DNA of 58,561 bases from Pseudomonas nicosulfuronedens (lineage in GTDB: Bacteria; Pseudomonadota; Gammaproteobacteria; Pseudomonadales; Pseudomonadaceae), in assembly GCF_005877905.1 (NCBI RefSeq), contig NZ_SWDV01000045.1, positions 1-58,561 of the forward strand, in the 5' to 3' direction. The notes under the pieces were generated by a model. That model did no database searches and was not told where the DNA came from. It saw only the letters and a program-made list of their open reading frames with translations. Of this stretch, positions 1 to 7,821 are shown piece by piece; positions within the stretch are counted from its first letter, which is position 1; the number at the start of each line of letters is the position of its first letter. The position numbers and the translations under genes were made by a program.

Positions 1-13
1 TTACAGATGGCCG

Positions 14-47
14 AAACCCCTGAAATGCTTAGCGTTTCAGGGGTTTT
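14..47. terminator. Rho-independent terminator-like hairpin
   Basis: The arms AAACCCCTGAAA and TTTCAGGGGTTT pair around the short loop TGCTTAGCG and are followed by more T residues. It probably ends a gene lying left of the window. The structure is nearly symmetric, so it could work in both directions. Confidence 0.7.
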
Positions 48-862
48 GTCTTTTCTGCGCCTTCCGTTCAGGACAGGTACCCTGCCAGGTTGTTTCTACG
101 AGCCCCATTATCCACGACAGGAGCGCCGTCATGCTCTTGATATGTGGCGGGCTCCATCGTTCATGGTTTTTTCGCGCCATTATTGTCTCTGTAGATGAGT
201 GCGCTGCTATCGGAGTGCGCAGAGCAACAAGGGACTCTCGCCGGGTACATCGTTGAACATGGATTCGCGGATATCGATCGTAGAGAAGCATTGCGATTGA
301 GATGCGTACTGGAAGAGCGACTCCCCCTTAGGCTCAATCCCGTCTGCTCAGGTCTGTTCGCCGCCACGCGCAGCCCGCGCATCGTTCGGCCTTCCGAATT
401 CAGCCATCGCTGGCGACATAATCCTTCCGCTGAGGCGGATCCATTTTCGTCGCGCGAGCAACACCCAGTTTGTGCGCGGTTGAGCGGCGTAGGGGGGGGG
501 GGGCTGGGGGCGTGCCGGCCCAGTGATTTCCTCGGGCTTCGCTTGGTTCCTTTAGTGCCTGTGGTGCATGCAAGCGGCGCTGCAAGGGCTCAGGCTGGCG
601 TTCTATGGGGCAGATGGCTGGCATATGGCCGAAGCTGCTGGAATGCCTGGCGTTTCAGAGGGGGCTTTCTGGGATGTGTCTGCCAAATGTGCGTCGCCGT
701 GCTTCGGGTGTCGGCCGGTAGCCATCGGCAGTAAGGCTCGCGAAGCGCAACCAGCTCGCGCCTGGAGGGTTGACGATAGCGGTGCGAAGTCCACTTATGG
801 CCGTGTATTGAACGCACATTCTCGCTGACCAATTGATGAAGAACCGTCCCTTGTCGGATCAT
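48..862. other. Gene-poor stretch with 12-G homopolymer
   Basis: I see no convincing gene here. The longest forward frame (195-734) starts without a good ribosome-binding site, resembles no family I know and runs through a run of 12 G at 492-503. A diverged second copy of the sequence at 7-43 lies at 625-664. Compositionally and in content this looks like accessory or decayed DNA next to the Com-like gene. Confidence 0.5.
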
Positions 863-886
863 TGATTCATTGATTCATTGATTCAT
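863..886. repeat. Three tandem copies of TGATTCAT
   Basis: Three perfect 8-base copies lie directly upstream of the ribosome-binding site of the Com-like gene, preceded by a partial copy and followed by a degenerate one. Slipped-strand changes in copy number would alter the leader of that gene by 8 bases per unit. Confidence 0.85.
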
Positions 887-910
887 CGATTCGGAGCAAG
901 GACTCTGGAG

Positions 911-1102
911 ATGTTGAACGATTTCCGTTGTGGCAACTGCAACCGCTTATTGGCTCAAGTGGGAGCCTTTTCCGAAGTTCAGGTGAAATGCACTCGCTGC
1001 GGCACCCTCAATCATCTGAAGGCCCCGAGCCTCTCACTATCGCCTGTGAGCGACTTCCGTGCAGCACGACTGCGAGCTCCCTCAATCATTACTGACAGGT
1101 GA
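911..1102 (+). CDS. com: Com-like zinc-ribbon translational regulator
   Basis: Protein of 63 residues with an N-terminal zinc ribbon: C7-x2-C10 (CGNC) and C27-x2-C30 (CTRC) followed by GTLNHLKA. This is the pattern of phage Mu Com, a small RNA-binding protein that activates translation of the mom DNA-modification gene, and of the Com-like genes often found beside prophage remnants in Pseudomonas. The start follows a GGAG site. No mom or other DNA-modification gene follows; a HEAT-repeat protein does, its start 8 bases past the stop. The C-terminal 30 residues are low-complexity and do not match Com. The target RNA is unknown, so the gene is probably a phage relic or a co-opted regulator. Confidence 0.75.
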   Translation: MLNDFRCGNCNRLLAQVGAFSEVQVKCTRCGTLNHLKAPSLSLSPVSDFRAARLRAPSIITDR

Positions 1103-1110
1103 CTAGCATC

Positions 1111-1485
1111 ATGACGACCACTTTTGAAAAACTGATTCAAATCGTAGGCGATGGGTTTTTTTCGCAGGGGTTCAATGCGCTCGGGGCGCTGGGCGGGGAC
1201 GACGCGCTGAATTATCTGCTGCTGCAATCGCAGGATCCGGCGCGGACGAGCGCTACCGTGAGTGCACTGGCAGAGATTGGCACTCAGCCAGCCATTGATC
1301 GTTTGCTTGAGCTTGCCGGTGATAGTAGCGAGTACATGCGAGCTCAGGTTTACACCGCACTAGCGGATTCGGGGTGGCCTGGAAGTGTTAGTTTCCTGTT
1401 TAATGCCTATGCCACCGAGACTTCCATGTATGCCAAAAGTACCTCGGTCAATGCAATGAGTGTTGCATTGCGCAAGGCGCAGTAA
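1111..1485 (+). CDS. Small HEAT-repeat protein
   Basis: About 124 residues with alternating helices of the HEAT/PBS-lyase type, visible as repeated blocks with the pattern ALxxxG....A...L (GALGGDDALNYLL, ALAEIGTQPAIDRLLELA, ALADSGWPGSVSFLFNA). Such repeats are protein-binding scaffolds; no catalytic motif is seen. I chose the ATG at 1111, which has AGGTGA eight bases upstream, over a GTG at 1099 that overlaps the com stop. It is probably co-transcribed with the Com-like gene. Its function is unknown. Confidence 0.7.
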   Translation: MTTTFEKLIQIVGDGFFSQGFNALGALGGDDALNYLLLQSQDPARTSATVSALAEIGTQPAIDRLLELAGDSSEYMRAQVYTALADSGWPGSVSFLFNAYATETSMYAKSTSVNAMSVALRKAQ

Positions 1486-1491
1486 GGGGCC

Positions 1492-1522
1492 GCGAGGCGC
1501 CCTGAACATTGAGGCGCCTCGC
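1492..1522. terminator. Hairpin after the HEAT gene
   Basis: A perfect 10-base inverted repeat (GCGAGGCGCC / GGCGCCTCGC) with an 11-base loop follows the stop codon at 1485. The T tract is weak (ATTTTCC). It lies between two convergent genes and could serve both. Confidence 0.6.
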
Positions 1523-1535
1523 TGGATCATTTTCC

Positions 1536-1904
1536 TTATCCGCAATATCCATCCATCTTCCGCTGATTCCCCTCAGTGGGATTCGCCTGATACTGCTGTA
1601 GCCAGAACTGGCACGGCGCGCCACTGAAGCGTTTTTCCTGCTCCGATTTCTCTATTTGACGATTCTGCTGTTCCTGCGTGGCCTGCTGCCGTTGCAGGTA
1701 TTGCTGGAACATCTCTTCATTGCTGCGCGCAGGCAGGTGGCTGGCGGGAGTTCCTGCGGATGGTTGTGCGAGGCGGGTGACGACGGCGGGTGGAAGGTTG
1801 GGCCAGATCAGCCAGGCAGTAACGGCAACGGCCAGGCAGCCAAGCCAGATGCCGGTGGTAATTGCGAAAGTGAGTTTCCAGAAACCGAGTGTGGGCTGCG
1901 ACAT
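1536..1904 (-). CDS. Hypothetical single-span membrane protein
   Basis: A protein of 122 residues with one transmembrane segment near residues 10-33 and a Q/E-rich, probably coiled-coil tail (residues about 60-95) containing three cysteines near the end. I do not recognise the family. A longer frame could start at 2009 and overlap the upstream AhpD-like stop by four bases, but a GC-rich hairpin at 1971-1999 lies in that extension and suggests untranslated DNA. The start at 1904 lacks an obvious ribosome-binding site, so the start remains uncertain. Confidence 0.6.
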   Translation of the reverse strand: MSQPTLGFWKLTFAITTGIWLGCLAVAVTAWLIWPNLPPAVVTRLAQPSAGTPASHLPARSNEEMFQQYLQRQQATQEQQNRQIEKSEQEKRFSGAPCQFWLQQYQANPTEGNQRKMDGYCG

Positions 1905-1970
1905 GGGCTGAGGCTTTGGCTGGTTAGGCCCCACTGATACCCCATCCGGGCTCTGAAGGGAAAGAGGCAG

Positions 1971-1999
1971 GCCCGCGGCGCTGGAGAAGCGCTGCGGGC
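1971..1999 (-). terminator. Possible terminator of the AhpD-like gene
   Basis: The arms GCCCGCGGCGC and GCGCTGCGGGC pair with one mismatch around a 7-base loop, just past the AhpD-like stop. On the minus strand the following sequence is only moderately T-rich. Confidence 0.45.
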
Positions 2000-2005
2000 G
2001 AGGAC

Positions 2006-2353
2006 TCATTTCGGGGCGGCGGCGGACTCGTAGGCTTCGAGGGCGCGCAGGGAGTAGATGTAGGCGGCGCCGGCGTTGAGCGAGATGGCCGTGGCCAGGG
2101 TCTGGGCGATCTCGGCTTCGGTGGCGCCGGCCTTGCGCGCGGCTTCGGCGTGGACGCCGATGCAGCCATCACAGCGGGTGGTGATTGCCACGGCAATGGC
2201 GATGAGTTCGCGGGTCTTGGCGTCCAGGGCGTCGCCGTCAGCGGCGGCGGCCTCGAGGGCCTGGTAGGCAGCGATCATCTTCGGGTGTTTCTTGCCCAGG
2301 GCGCCGAAGGCTTTTTTCACGGCAGGGACGTACTCGGACCAGTTGAACAGCAT
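2006..2353 (-). CDS. AhpD-like carboxymuconolactone decarboxylase family protein
   Basis: A protein of 115 residues with the AhpD/CMD core: E-x-I-A-I-A-V followed by the redox motif CxxC (CDGC) and H, then EAARKAGATEAEIAQ. In this family the CxxC pair, the upstream Glu and the following His carry out thiol-dependent peroxide or alkylhydroperoxidase chemistry, usually as a trimer or hexamer in the cytoplasm. The start at 2353 follows a strong AAGGAG site; the frame is open further upstream but that stretch has no site. No alkyl hydroperoxide reductase gene is adjacent, so the redox partner is not visible. Confidence 0.85.
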   Translation of the reverse strand: MLFNWSEYVPAVKKAFGALGKKHPKMIAAYQALEAAAADGDALDAKTRELIAIAVAITTRCDGCIGVHAEAARKAGATEAEIAQTLATAISLNAGAAYIYSLRALEAYESAAAPK

Positions 2354-2496
2354 GGTGCTTCTCCTTGAGGCCGGGAGGGATGAGGTGTGGCCTTGAAGCT
2401 TAGTCTGCGCCAGCCTGTGTGCCGGGTATTGTCTGTTCCGCTCAGTTTTTTCATCGATGCGCTCGACTGCTGAGAAGCGGACGGGCATAGAGACTT

Positions 2497-2979
2497 TCAG
2501 CAGGCGTCGAGGATTTCGTAACGTTGGCGCGCGCCACCGGTGCCCACTTCCACTTCGTCGCCGGGATGGCGATGGAGAAGGGCGCTGCCCAGTGGGGCGC
2601 GGGTGGTGATGACGAGGATCTCGGTACCTTCGTACTGCACTTTGAGGCCGGCGCCGTCAGGGCCGAGGAACACCCAGCGCTGCTGGTGCCGTTCGTTGAC
2701 CAGTTGCACCAGGGCGCTGGTCTGGATGCCCTGGTCCTCGTCGAAATCGCGCAGTTGCAGATTCTCGAACAGCGACAGGGCCTGACGGATTTCTTCTACG
2801 CGGCGCGATTGACCGGCGGCGAGATAGGCTGCTTCCAGGCCAAGGGTGTCGTACTTGTTCTCGGCGACATTCTCCTCGTGGGTCGCGGTTTCGTGGGCCG
2901 TCCGGGCGGCGCGTACGGCGACCTCGAGGTCTTCGGCGAGGCGGACGAGGATCAGTTGATAGGCGCGTTTCTTGTCCAT
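2497..2979 (-). CDS. GreA/GreB-family transcription elongation factor homologue
   Basis: A protein of 160 residues. The N-terminal two-thirds is helical and the C-terminal part (about residues 100-155) matches the GreA/B FKBP-like domain, with the typical ending APLGSALLHRHPGDEVEVG. Gre factors bind the RNA polymerase secondary channel and stimulate cleavage of backtracked RNA. The N-terminal coiled coil here does not closely match canonical GreA or GreB and the acidic tip is not obvious, so it may act differently. It stands alone, with opposite-strand genes on its left flank. Confidence 0.75.
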   Translation of the reverse strand: MDKKRAYQLILVRLAEDLEVAVRAARTAHETATHEENVAENKYDTLGLEAAYLAAGQSRRVEEIRQALSLFENLQLRDFDEDQGIQTSALVQLVNERHQQRWVFLGPDGAGLKVQYEGTEILVITTRAPLGSALLHRHPGDEVEVGTGGARQRYEILDAC

Positions 2980-3103
2980 GGTGACAGGCTGGAGATAAAG
3001 GCGCCTATCCTAGGGGCTTTGTCGTGTTGTGCGAAGGCGCTTTCAAGTTTTTCCCACGACGGCCGATAGAACGGCTGAATTCCCGGAGCAAAGGACATCC
3101 GGC

Positions 3104-3547
3104 ATGAGCCTTTCCATTACCCCCGCCATCCAGACTTTTGCCACCCAGCTTCGTGTGGCGAGTGATGCCAAAGCATCGGCTGGAACTACCAATGAGAGCG
3201 CCAGTAGTACCGGTGATAGCCCGCGCCTGCAAGCTGGCGGCACAGCGCCCAGCGGCAAGAGCGACAAGAGTTCCGGCAGCTCTGGAGGCTCCAGCACAAC
3301 GGTCGAACAACTGCAGAAGCGCCTGAAGGAATTGCAGAAGCAGTTGCAGCAGGAGCAGCGGGAGCTGGCTGAGGCGCAGAAGCGCCACTATTCCTCGGAT
3401 GCCGAGCGCACTGCTGCGCTCATGGCGCTGCAAAGCCGCATCGCCAGCACTAGCGCAGCCATGCAGCAGACCGCCGCGGCACTGGCCGAGGCGATCCGCA
3501 AGGCCGGCGGTAGCGGCGCGGGCTCCATGCTCAGCGCCAGTGCCTGA
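3104..3547 (+). CDS. FlxA-like coiled-coil protein
   Basis: A protein of 147 residues. A Ser/Gly/Thr-rich region (about residues 30-65) is followed by a long coiled coil (about 66-105) rich in KELQKQLQQEQREL, then an Ala-rich tail. The pattern resembles the FlxA-like family of short coiled-coil proteins, whose function is poorly known. The start at 3104 follows AAAGGA; the frame extends upstream to 3029 without a site. It converges with the RcnB-like gene, whose stop lies 6 bases from this one. No signal peptide. Confidence 0.65.
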   Translation: MSLSITPAIQTFATQLRVASDAKASAGTTNESASSTGDSPRLQAGGTAPSGKSDKSSGSSGGSSTTVEQLQKRLKELQKQLQQEQRELAEAQKRHYSSDAERTAALMALQSRIASTSAAMQQTAAALAEAIRKAGGSGAGSMLSASA

Positions 3548-3553
3548 AGCGGA

Positions 3554-4045
3554 TCAGTAGCCGGCCAGGATGTTGACGATCAGCCCGCTGGCAATGGCAA
3601 CCAGGATGTAATCGCCGTTGACGTAGAGCCAGCGATGGTCACGCGGCGGAGCGTAAAGGTGGCGGGCTTGCCAGTCAGTGACCCAGTAACGGTCGCCCCG
3701 GTAGTTCGGTTCCACGACTACTCCACGGCGCCAATCGCGATGAGGCACGGGCATACCGGCTTGCGGGCGATAGTTCGGGTTCTTGTAGTAGCGCGGATCG
3801 CTGTGGCCATTGCGCCCCTGGTTGTAGTTGCCGTGTGGCTGTTGCTGCTGAGGTCGCTGCTGATATTGCTGTTGCTGCCCTGGGTGTTGCTGTTGCTGCT
3901 GGGGCGGCCGCTGTTGTTGCTGCTGCGGCTGTCGATTGTCCGGACGGTTCGGGCCATTGTCCGGGCCGCCCCCCGGCTGGGCGAAACTCGCCAGCGGGCT
4001 GCCGAGCATCAGGGCGGCACAGATCAGGGCGACTGACTTCTTCAT
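3554..4045 (-). CDS. RcnB-family periplasmic protein
   Basis: A protein of 163 residues with a signal peptide (residues 1-22, cleavage after SFA), a long Gln/Pro-rich repetitive region (about 35-75) and a C-terminal RcnB domain with YRGDRYWVTDWQARHL and YILVAIASGLI. E. coli RcnB helps set periplasmic nickel/cobalt levels; many Pseudomonas paralogues are uncharacterised and this one has few histidines, so metal binding is not certain. The CAG/CTG-rich poly-Gln stretch is the likely source of length variation between strains. Start preceded by a GGAGAAAC-type site. Confidence 0.8.
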   Translation of the reverse strand: MKKSVALICAALMLGSPLASFAQPGGGPDNGPNRPDNRQPQQQQQRPPQQQQQHPGQQQQYQQRPQQQQPHGNYNQGRNGHSDPRYYKNPNYRPQAGMPVPHRDWRRGVVVEPNYRGDRYWVTDWQARHLYAPPRDHRWLYVNGDYILVAIASGLIVNILAGY

Positions 4046-4267
4046 GGTGTTTCTCCTAAAGCATCCGGCAGTGCCGGAGTGCGAATCCTGCTTTCATCGT
4101 CCCGGACGATCCGGGTACTTCATGAGACCGCGCGGGCAGGTCAACGAACGCCAAGCGTAAGTAAATGTTCGGTAAAGAAATTCTCTGCTTTGTCAGTTCG
4201 CTGATACAGAGCGGACGAAAGCGCAATCCGGTGTATTTCCTTGTGCCGCTATCTTTGTGCAGTTTCA

Positions 4268-4296
4268 GCATTTGATGATATGTTTGCAGCAAATGC
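4268..4296. promoter_or_regulatory. Candidate operator upstream of the Xre-RES pair
   Basis: Arms GCATTTG (4268-4274) and CAAATGC (4290-4296) form a perfect 7-base inverted repeat, and an inner palindrome TTTGCAGCAAA lies at 4283-4293. It sits 19 bases before the antitoxin start, where self-repression by a type II antitoxin would be expected. The role is inferred. Confidence 0.5.
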
Positions 4297-4314
4297 ACTG
4301 ATAGGAGACTCGCC

Positions 4315-4683
4315 ATGAGTGCTCTGCTGAAGGAAAACCCGGTCGCCGATGCCGTCCTGGCCAAGGCCGTGCTGACGGCGCGCGAACACCTGGCGATGAC
4401 CCAGCAGGAACTGGCCGCCATCGTCGGCGTGGACCGCAGCGCGGTGAGTCGCTGGAAGCAGAACGGCCTGCGCGTCGACAGCAAGACCGGCGAGCTGGCG
4501 CTATTGCTGGTGCGCATCTACCGCGCGCTGTTCGCGCTGTTCGGTGGCAACCATGAAGACATGCGCCACTTCCTGCGTACCGAGAACCACCACCTGGGCG
4601 GCGTGCCGCTTCAGTTGATGGAGCAGGTGCAGGGGCTGGTTGCGGTGGTCGAGTACCTGGACGCCATCCGGGGCAAGGTCTGA
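4315..4683 (+). CDS. Xre/MbcA/ParS-type antitoxin
   Basis: A protein of 122 residues with a helix-turn-helix around residues 27-50 (MTQQELAAIVGVDRSAVSRWK) and a C-terminal region that includes FGGNHEDMRHFLRTENHHLGG, typical of the MbcA/ParS/Xre antitoxin toxin-binding domain. In RES-Xre systems the antitoxin blocks the toxin's NAD+ site and represses its own operon. The start follows AGGAGA. The toxin gene begins at the base after this stop codon, so the two are translationally linked. Confidence 0.85.
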   Translation: MSALLKENPVADAVLAKAVLTAREHLAMTQQELAAIVGVDRSAVSRWKQNGLRVDSKTGELALLLVRIYRALFALFGGNHEDMRHFLRTENHHLGGVPLQLMEQVQGLVAVVEYLDAIRGKV

Positions 4684-5448
4684 ATGTCCTTCACCGCTGG
4701 CGCCCGTCTCTGGGCGAAGTATGAGGATTCGGTCGTCGCTCCCATTCGTGGGCGCCTGGTGCGTTTGGTGGAGAGCCAGGGACAGGTGGCGACGCTGCAG
4801 TTGGTGGACACCCTGGAAGAGCAGGCGCTACTCGAGGAGTTGCTGGAAACCAGCAAGCCGCACATGCCACCTGCCGCCGAGCCGCTGCACTATCTATTGA
4901 AGACGCCGTTTCGTTATCCGCCGCTGCGCTGGGGCTCGCGCTTCGGTCGGCGGCATGAGCCGAGCCTGTTCTACGGCGCGCTCAAGTTGGAAACGGCCAT
5001 GGCGGAATCAGCTTTCTACCGTTTCGTGCTGTGGGAGGGGATGGCGACGCCGCCGCCCAGTGGGCGAATCCTTTCCGAGCACGCCTCGTTCGAAGCGCGT
5101 TTCCAGGTGCAGAAGGGGGTGCGTCTTCACCTGCCGCCTTTCCGTGAGCACGAAGCACTGCTCGATCCGCAGGATTACAGTGTGACCCAAGGCCTGGGAA
5201 GTGCGATGCGCGAGGCGGGCGTGGAGGCCTTTGAATACCGTTCGGCACGCTGCCCGCAGGGCGGCGTGAACGTCGCGTTGTTCGCTCCCTCGGCGTTCAC
5301 CGAGAAGCGCCCGCGTAACCTGATGCCGTGGCTATGCGAGACGACTTCCGAGTATGTCGCCTTCAAGCATGCGCAGGTGCCCGACAGCCCACGACTCTAC
5401 CGGCGCGAGCAATATCTGGTGGATGGCAGGCTGCCGCATCCGGCCTGA
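4684..5448 (+). CDS. RES-domain toxin (NAD+-degrading family)
   Basis: A protein of 254 residues. The RES domain spans about residues 80-245: R86 in the WGSRFG motif, Y97 in LFYGA, E108 followed by S109 in TAMAESAFYRF, and a late GVNVALFAPSAF block. Characterised RES toxins hydrolyse or phosphorolyse NAD+ and arrest growth until neutralised. The start immediately follows the antitoxin stop. The key residues all appear present, so the toxin is probably intact. About 80 N-terminal residues precede the core, longer than minimal RES toxins but seen in many members. Confidence 0.85.
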   Translation: MSFTAGARLWAKYEDSVVAPIRGRLVRLVESQGQVATLQLVDTLEEQALLEELLETSKPHMPPAAEPLHYLLKTPFRYPPLRWGSRFGRRHEPSLFYGALKLETAMAESAFYRFVLWEGMATPPPSGRILSEHASFEARFQVQKGVRLHLPPFREHEALLDPQDYSVTQGLGSAMREAGVEAFEYRSARCPQGGVNVALFAPSAFTEKRPRNLMPWLCETTSEYVAFKHAQVPDSPRLYRREQYLVDGRLPHPA

Positions 5449-5525
5449 CCGTTCATCGTTTTGCCACTGTCGTGTCACGGTGAGCGGTGTATGTTGCGGG
5501 ATGGCCAAGCAGGGAGCGCCAGACC

Positions 5526-5735
5526 ATGGATATACGGATAGCCGTCCATCCCAGCGACGATCGTCGCTGGCGCGTTTACCTCAATCAATTCTTCTACGAC
5601 TGCACCAGCCGCAGTTCGGCCGAGCGCATTTATGCGCGAGTCTGTGCCGCCGAGCAGCTGGCGATTCAGCTTCCCGAGCCACCCCGCATCGTCCGGCCGC
5701 AGCGTATGCCGCGCCGGCAGGTTCAGATCGCATGA
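5526..5735 (+). CDS. Small hypothetical protein
   Basis: A protein of 69 residues with no recognisable domain; composition is basic at the C-terminus (RPQRMPRRQVQ). A GGGAG site lies about 12 bases upstream of the ATG at 5526, a little far. The frame extends upstream to 5487 without a better start. Coding potential is judged from codon use and the downstream position after the RES toxin; it could be spurious. Confidence 0.45.
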   Translation: MDIRIAVHPSDDRRWRVYLNQFFYDCTSRSSAERIYARVCAAEQLAIQLPEPPRIVRPQRMPRRQVQIA

Positions 5736-6191
5736 AATTCTCTGGGTATCGGCGTCGGAGGACGGAGCTTCCGACGCACACGTAGCCCGGTTGAATGCAC
5801 TGTCTGCCTGAGAACACTTCCTATCCACTGCCCTGAAACGGGGCGGTCGGCTGCTGCGTGGCGCGCACTTGTGCACAATGCTGACGCACTCTGTCAAGGC
5901 CCCGAAACATTGCAGATGGCCACCCCGTGAATTTCCTTGCGTTTTTTAATTTGTTGAAAAATAAAGAAAATTTCTATTGGTGAAAAAATCACCAATCTGT
6001 CGTGCGGCCCCAGTTCACTGGGGGTATGGGATGTTTTAAGCAAGTTCTCCACTGAGTTATCCACAGCTTCTGTGGATTGTCCCGAGCGCTTGCTCAGGAG
6101 CCTTGTCCCAGGGCCCTTACAGCGGACGAGGGCTGATCGCGCGGGCGACTGTTAGACTGGCGCGATCCATTGCCACACCTCGGAGTCCTGC
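5736..6191. other. AT-rich intergenic stretch
   Basis: No gene is visible over 456 bases. It contains an AT-rich patch (about 5935-5990) unlike the surrounding GC-rich DNA, the inverted repeat ATTGGTGA-AAAAA-TCACCAAT at 5976-5996, and a DnaA-box palindrome at 6057-6077. The promoter of rmuC must lie at its right end. Confidence 0.6.
6057..6077. promoter_or_regulatory. DnaA-box palindrome
   Basis: TTATCCACA, the E. coli DnaA-box consensus, lies at 6057-6065 and forms a perfect inverted repeat (ATCCACAG / CTGTGGAT, 3-base spacer) through 6077. One isolated box is not an origin; it may be a regulatory or titration site. Confidence 0.5.
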
Positions 6192-7670
6192 ATGCCTCTC
6201 GATCTTTCCGCCCTGTTGCTCGGTGCGCTCGCCGGATTGCTGCCCATGGCGGCGCTCGCGTGGCGCCTGCAGGCGCGCAGGGTGGAGGTGGAACAGGAGG
6301 CAACCCTGCTGCGCGAGCGCCTGGCCACTGCGCAACTGGCGCAGGACGGACTGTCCGCCCGCTCCGAAGCGGACCGCGAGGCTTTCCAGCGCCTTAGTGG
6401 CCGACACAGCGAACTCTCCGCCGAGGCAGCGGCATTGCGCCGTGAAGTCGAGCTGGGCAAAGACGAGCGTGCGCGCCTGGGCAACGCCGAGCAGGACTGG
6501 CAGGCCGAGCGCGCCGATAAGGAAGTCGAACTGCGTCGACTCTCCGCCGAGCATGCGGCGCTCTCGGCCGAGCTGCGCGAGCAGCAGGAGAATCACCAGC
6601 AGCGCCTGGGCGATCTGCAAGCCGCAAAGGATGACCTGCGGGCACAGTTCGCCGAGCTGGCCGGGAAGATTTTCGACGAACGCGAGCAGCGTTTTGCCGA
6701 GTCCAGCCAGCAGCGTCTCGGGCAGTTGCTTGACCCACTGAAGGAGCGCATCCAGTCCTTCGAGAAACGGGTGGAGGAGAGCTACCAGGCCGAGGCTCGT
6801 GAGCGCTTCTCGCTGACCAAGGAGCTGGAGCGTCTGCAGCAATTGAACCTGCGCCTGGGCGAGGAAGCCACCAACCTGACCCGTGCGCTGAAGGGCCAGA
6901 AGACCCAGGGCAACTGGGGAGAGCTGGTGCTTGAGCGCGTACTGGAACACGCCGGCCTGGAGAAGGGCCGCGAGTATGAAACCCAGGTGAGCCTGCGCGC
7001 GCCGGATGGCGAGCGCTTCCAGCCTGACGTGCTGATCCGCCTGCCTGGCGACAAGCAGGTGGTGGTGGATGCCAAGGTCAGCCTCACTGCCTACCAGCAG
7101 TTCATCGCCGCGGACGACGAGGTGATCCGCCAGCAGGCACTCAAGGCGCATGTGCTGTCGCTGCGCAGCCATGTGAAGGGGCTTTCCGACAAGGATTATC
7201 GCCGCCTCGAAGGCCTGCACAGCCTCGACTTCGTGCTGTTGTTCATGCCGATCGAAGCCGCTTTCTCGGCGGCGCTGCAGGCCGAACCGAACCTGTTCCA
7301 GGAGGCCTTCGAGCGCAACATCGTGATCGTCAGCCCGACGACCCTGCTGGCGACGCTGCGGGTGATCGACAGCCTGTGGCGTCAGGAGCGGCAGAACCAG
7401 AACGCCCGCGAGATCGCCGAGCGTGCCGGAGCGCTGTACGACAAGTTCGTGCTCTTCGTGCAGGACCTGGACGAGATGGGCACCCGCCTGCAGCAGCTGG
7501 ACAAGACTTACGCGGCGGCGCGCAACAAGCTCTGCGAAGGGCGCGGCAACCTGATCAGTCGCGCAGAGCAGGTGAAGCTGCTGGGTGCACGGGCCAGCAA
7601 GAACCTGCCGACGGATTGGCTGGAGCGGGCGTTGAGTGATGATGCGCCGGTGGTGGAAGAGGGCGAGTAG
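6192..7670 (+). CDS. rmuC: DNA recombination protein RmuC
   Basis: A protein of 492 residues with an N-terminal transmembrane anchor (about 5-24), a long coiled coil (about 28-200) and the RmuC nuclease-like domain with KGQKTQGNWGELVLERVLE and FQPDVLIRLPGDKQVVVDAKVSL; the D/VDAK pair is the PD-(D/E)XK-like signature. RmuC limits recombination at inverted repeats and rearrangements. The length fits the family (about 450-500). The start is the ATG at 6192 in GTCCTGCATG; the ribosome-binding site is weak (GGAGTCC). REP elements follow the stop. Confidence 0.93.
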   Translation: MPLDLSALLLGALAGLLPMAALAWRLQARRVEVEQEATLLRERLATAQLAQDGLSARSEADREAFQRLSGRHSELSAEAAALRREVELGKDERARLGNAEQDWQAERADKEVELRRLSAEHAALSAELREQQENHQQRLGDLQAAKDDLRAQFAELAGKIFDEREQRFAESSQQRLGQLLDPLKERIQSFEKRVEESYQAEARERFSLTKELERLQQLNLRLGEEATNLTRALKGQKTQGNWGELVLERVLEHAGLEKGREYETQVSLRAPDGERFQPDVLIRLPGDKQVVVDAKVSLTAYQQFIAADDEVIRQQALKAHVLSLRSHVKGLSDKDYRRLEGLHSLDFVLLFMPIEAAFSAALQAEPNLFQEAFERNIVIVSPTTLLATLRVIDSLWRQERQNQNAREIAERAGALYDKFVLFVQDLDEMGTRLQQLDKTYAAARNKLCEGRGNLISRAEQVKLLGARASKNLPTDWLERALSDDAPVVEEGE

Positions 7671-7690
7671 GCCCGGCTTGCAAACGGACC

Positions 7691-7778
7691 TGTAGGAGCG
7701 AGCTTGCTCGCGAACCCCTATCTCTCGTACACATCCCTGTGGCCGACAGGCCCTGTTCGCGAGCATGCTCGCTCCTAC
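7691..7778. repeat. REPIN (paired REP sequences)
   Basis: TGTAGGAGCGAGCTTGCTCG (then CGAA) at 7691-7714 and its near-perfect reverse complement at 7756-7778 form the inverted REP pair typical of Pseudomonas. It separates rmuC from the convergent flavoprotein gene. Confidence 0.85.
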
Positions 7779-7821
7779 GAAGAGCCCGGCGTTGTTTCCC
7801 CGGTGGGACGTATGTGCTCCG

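Noticed and set aside
195..734. Forward open frame of 179 codons at the left edge
   Set aside because: No family match, no clear ribosome-binding site and a 12-G run in the middle. A coding role cannot be supported.
3554..4045. CAG/CTG-rich repeat as a possible CRISPR or tandem array
   Set aside because: It codes the Gln-rich part of the RcnB-like protein; no regular spacer-repeat pattern. No CRISPR array is visible anywhere in the window.
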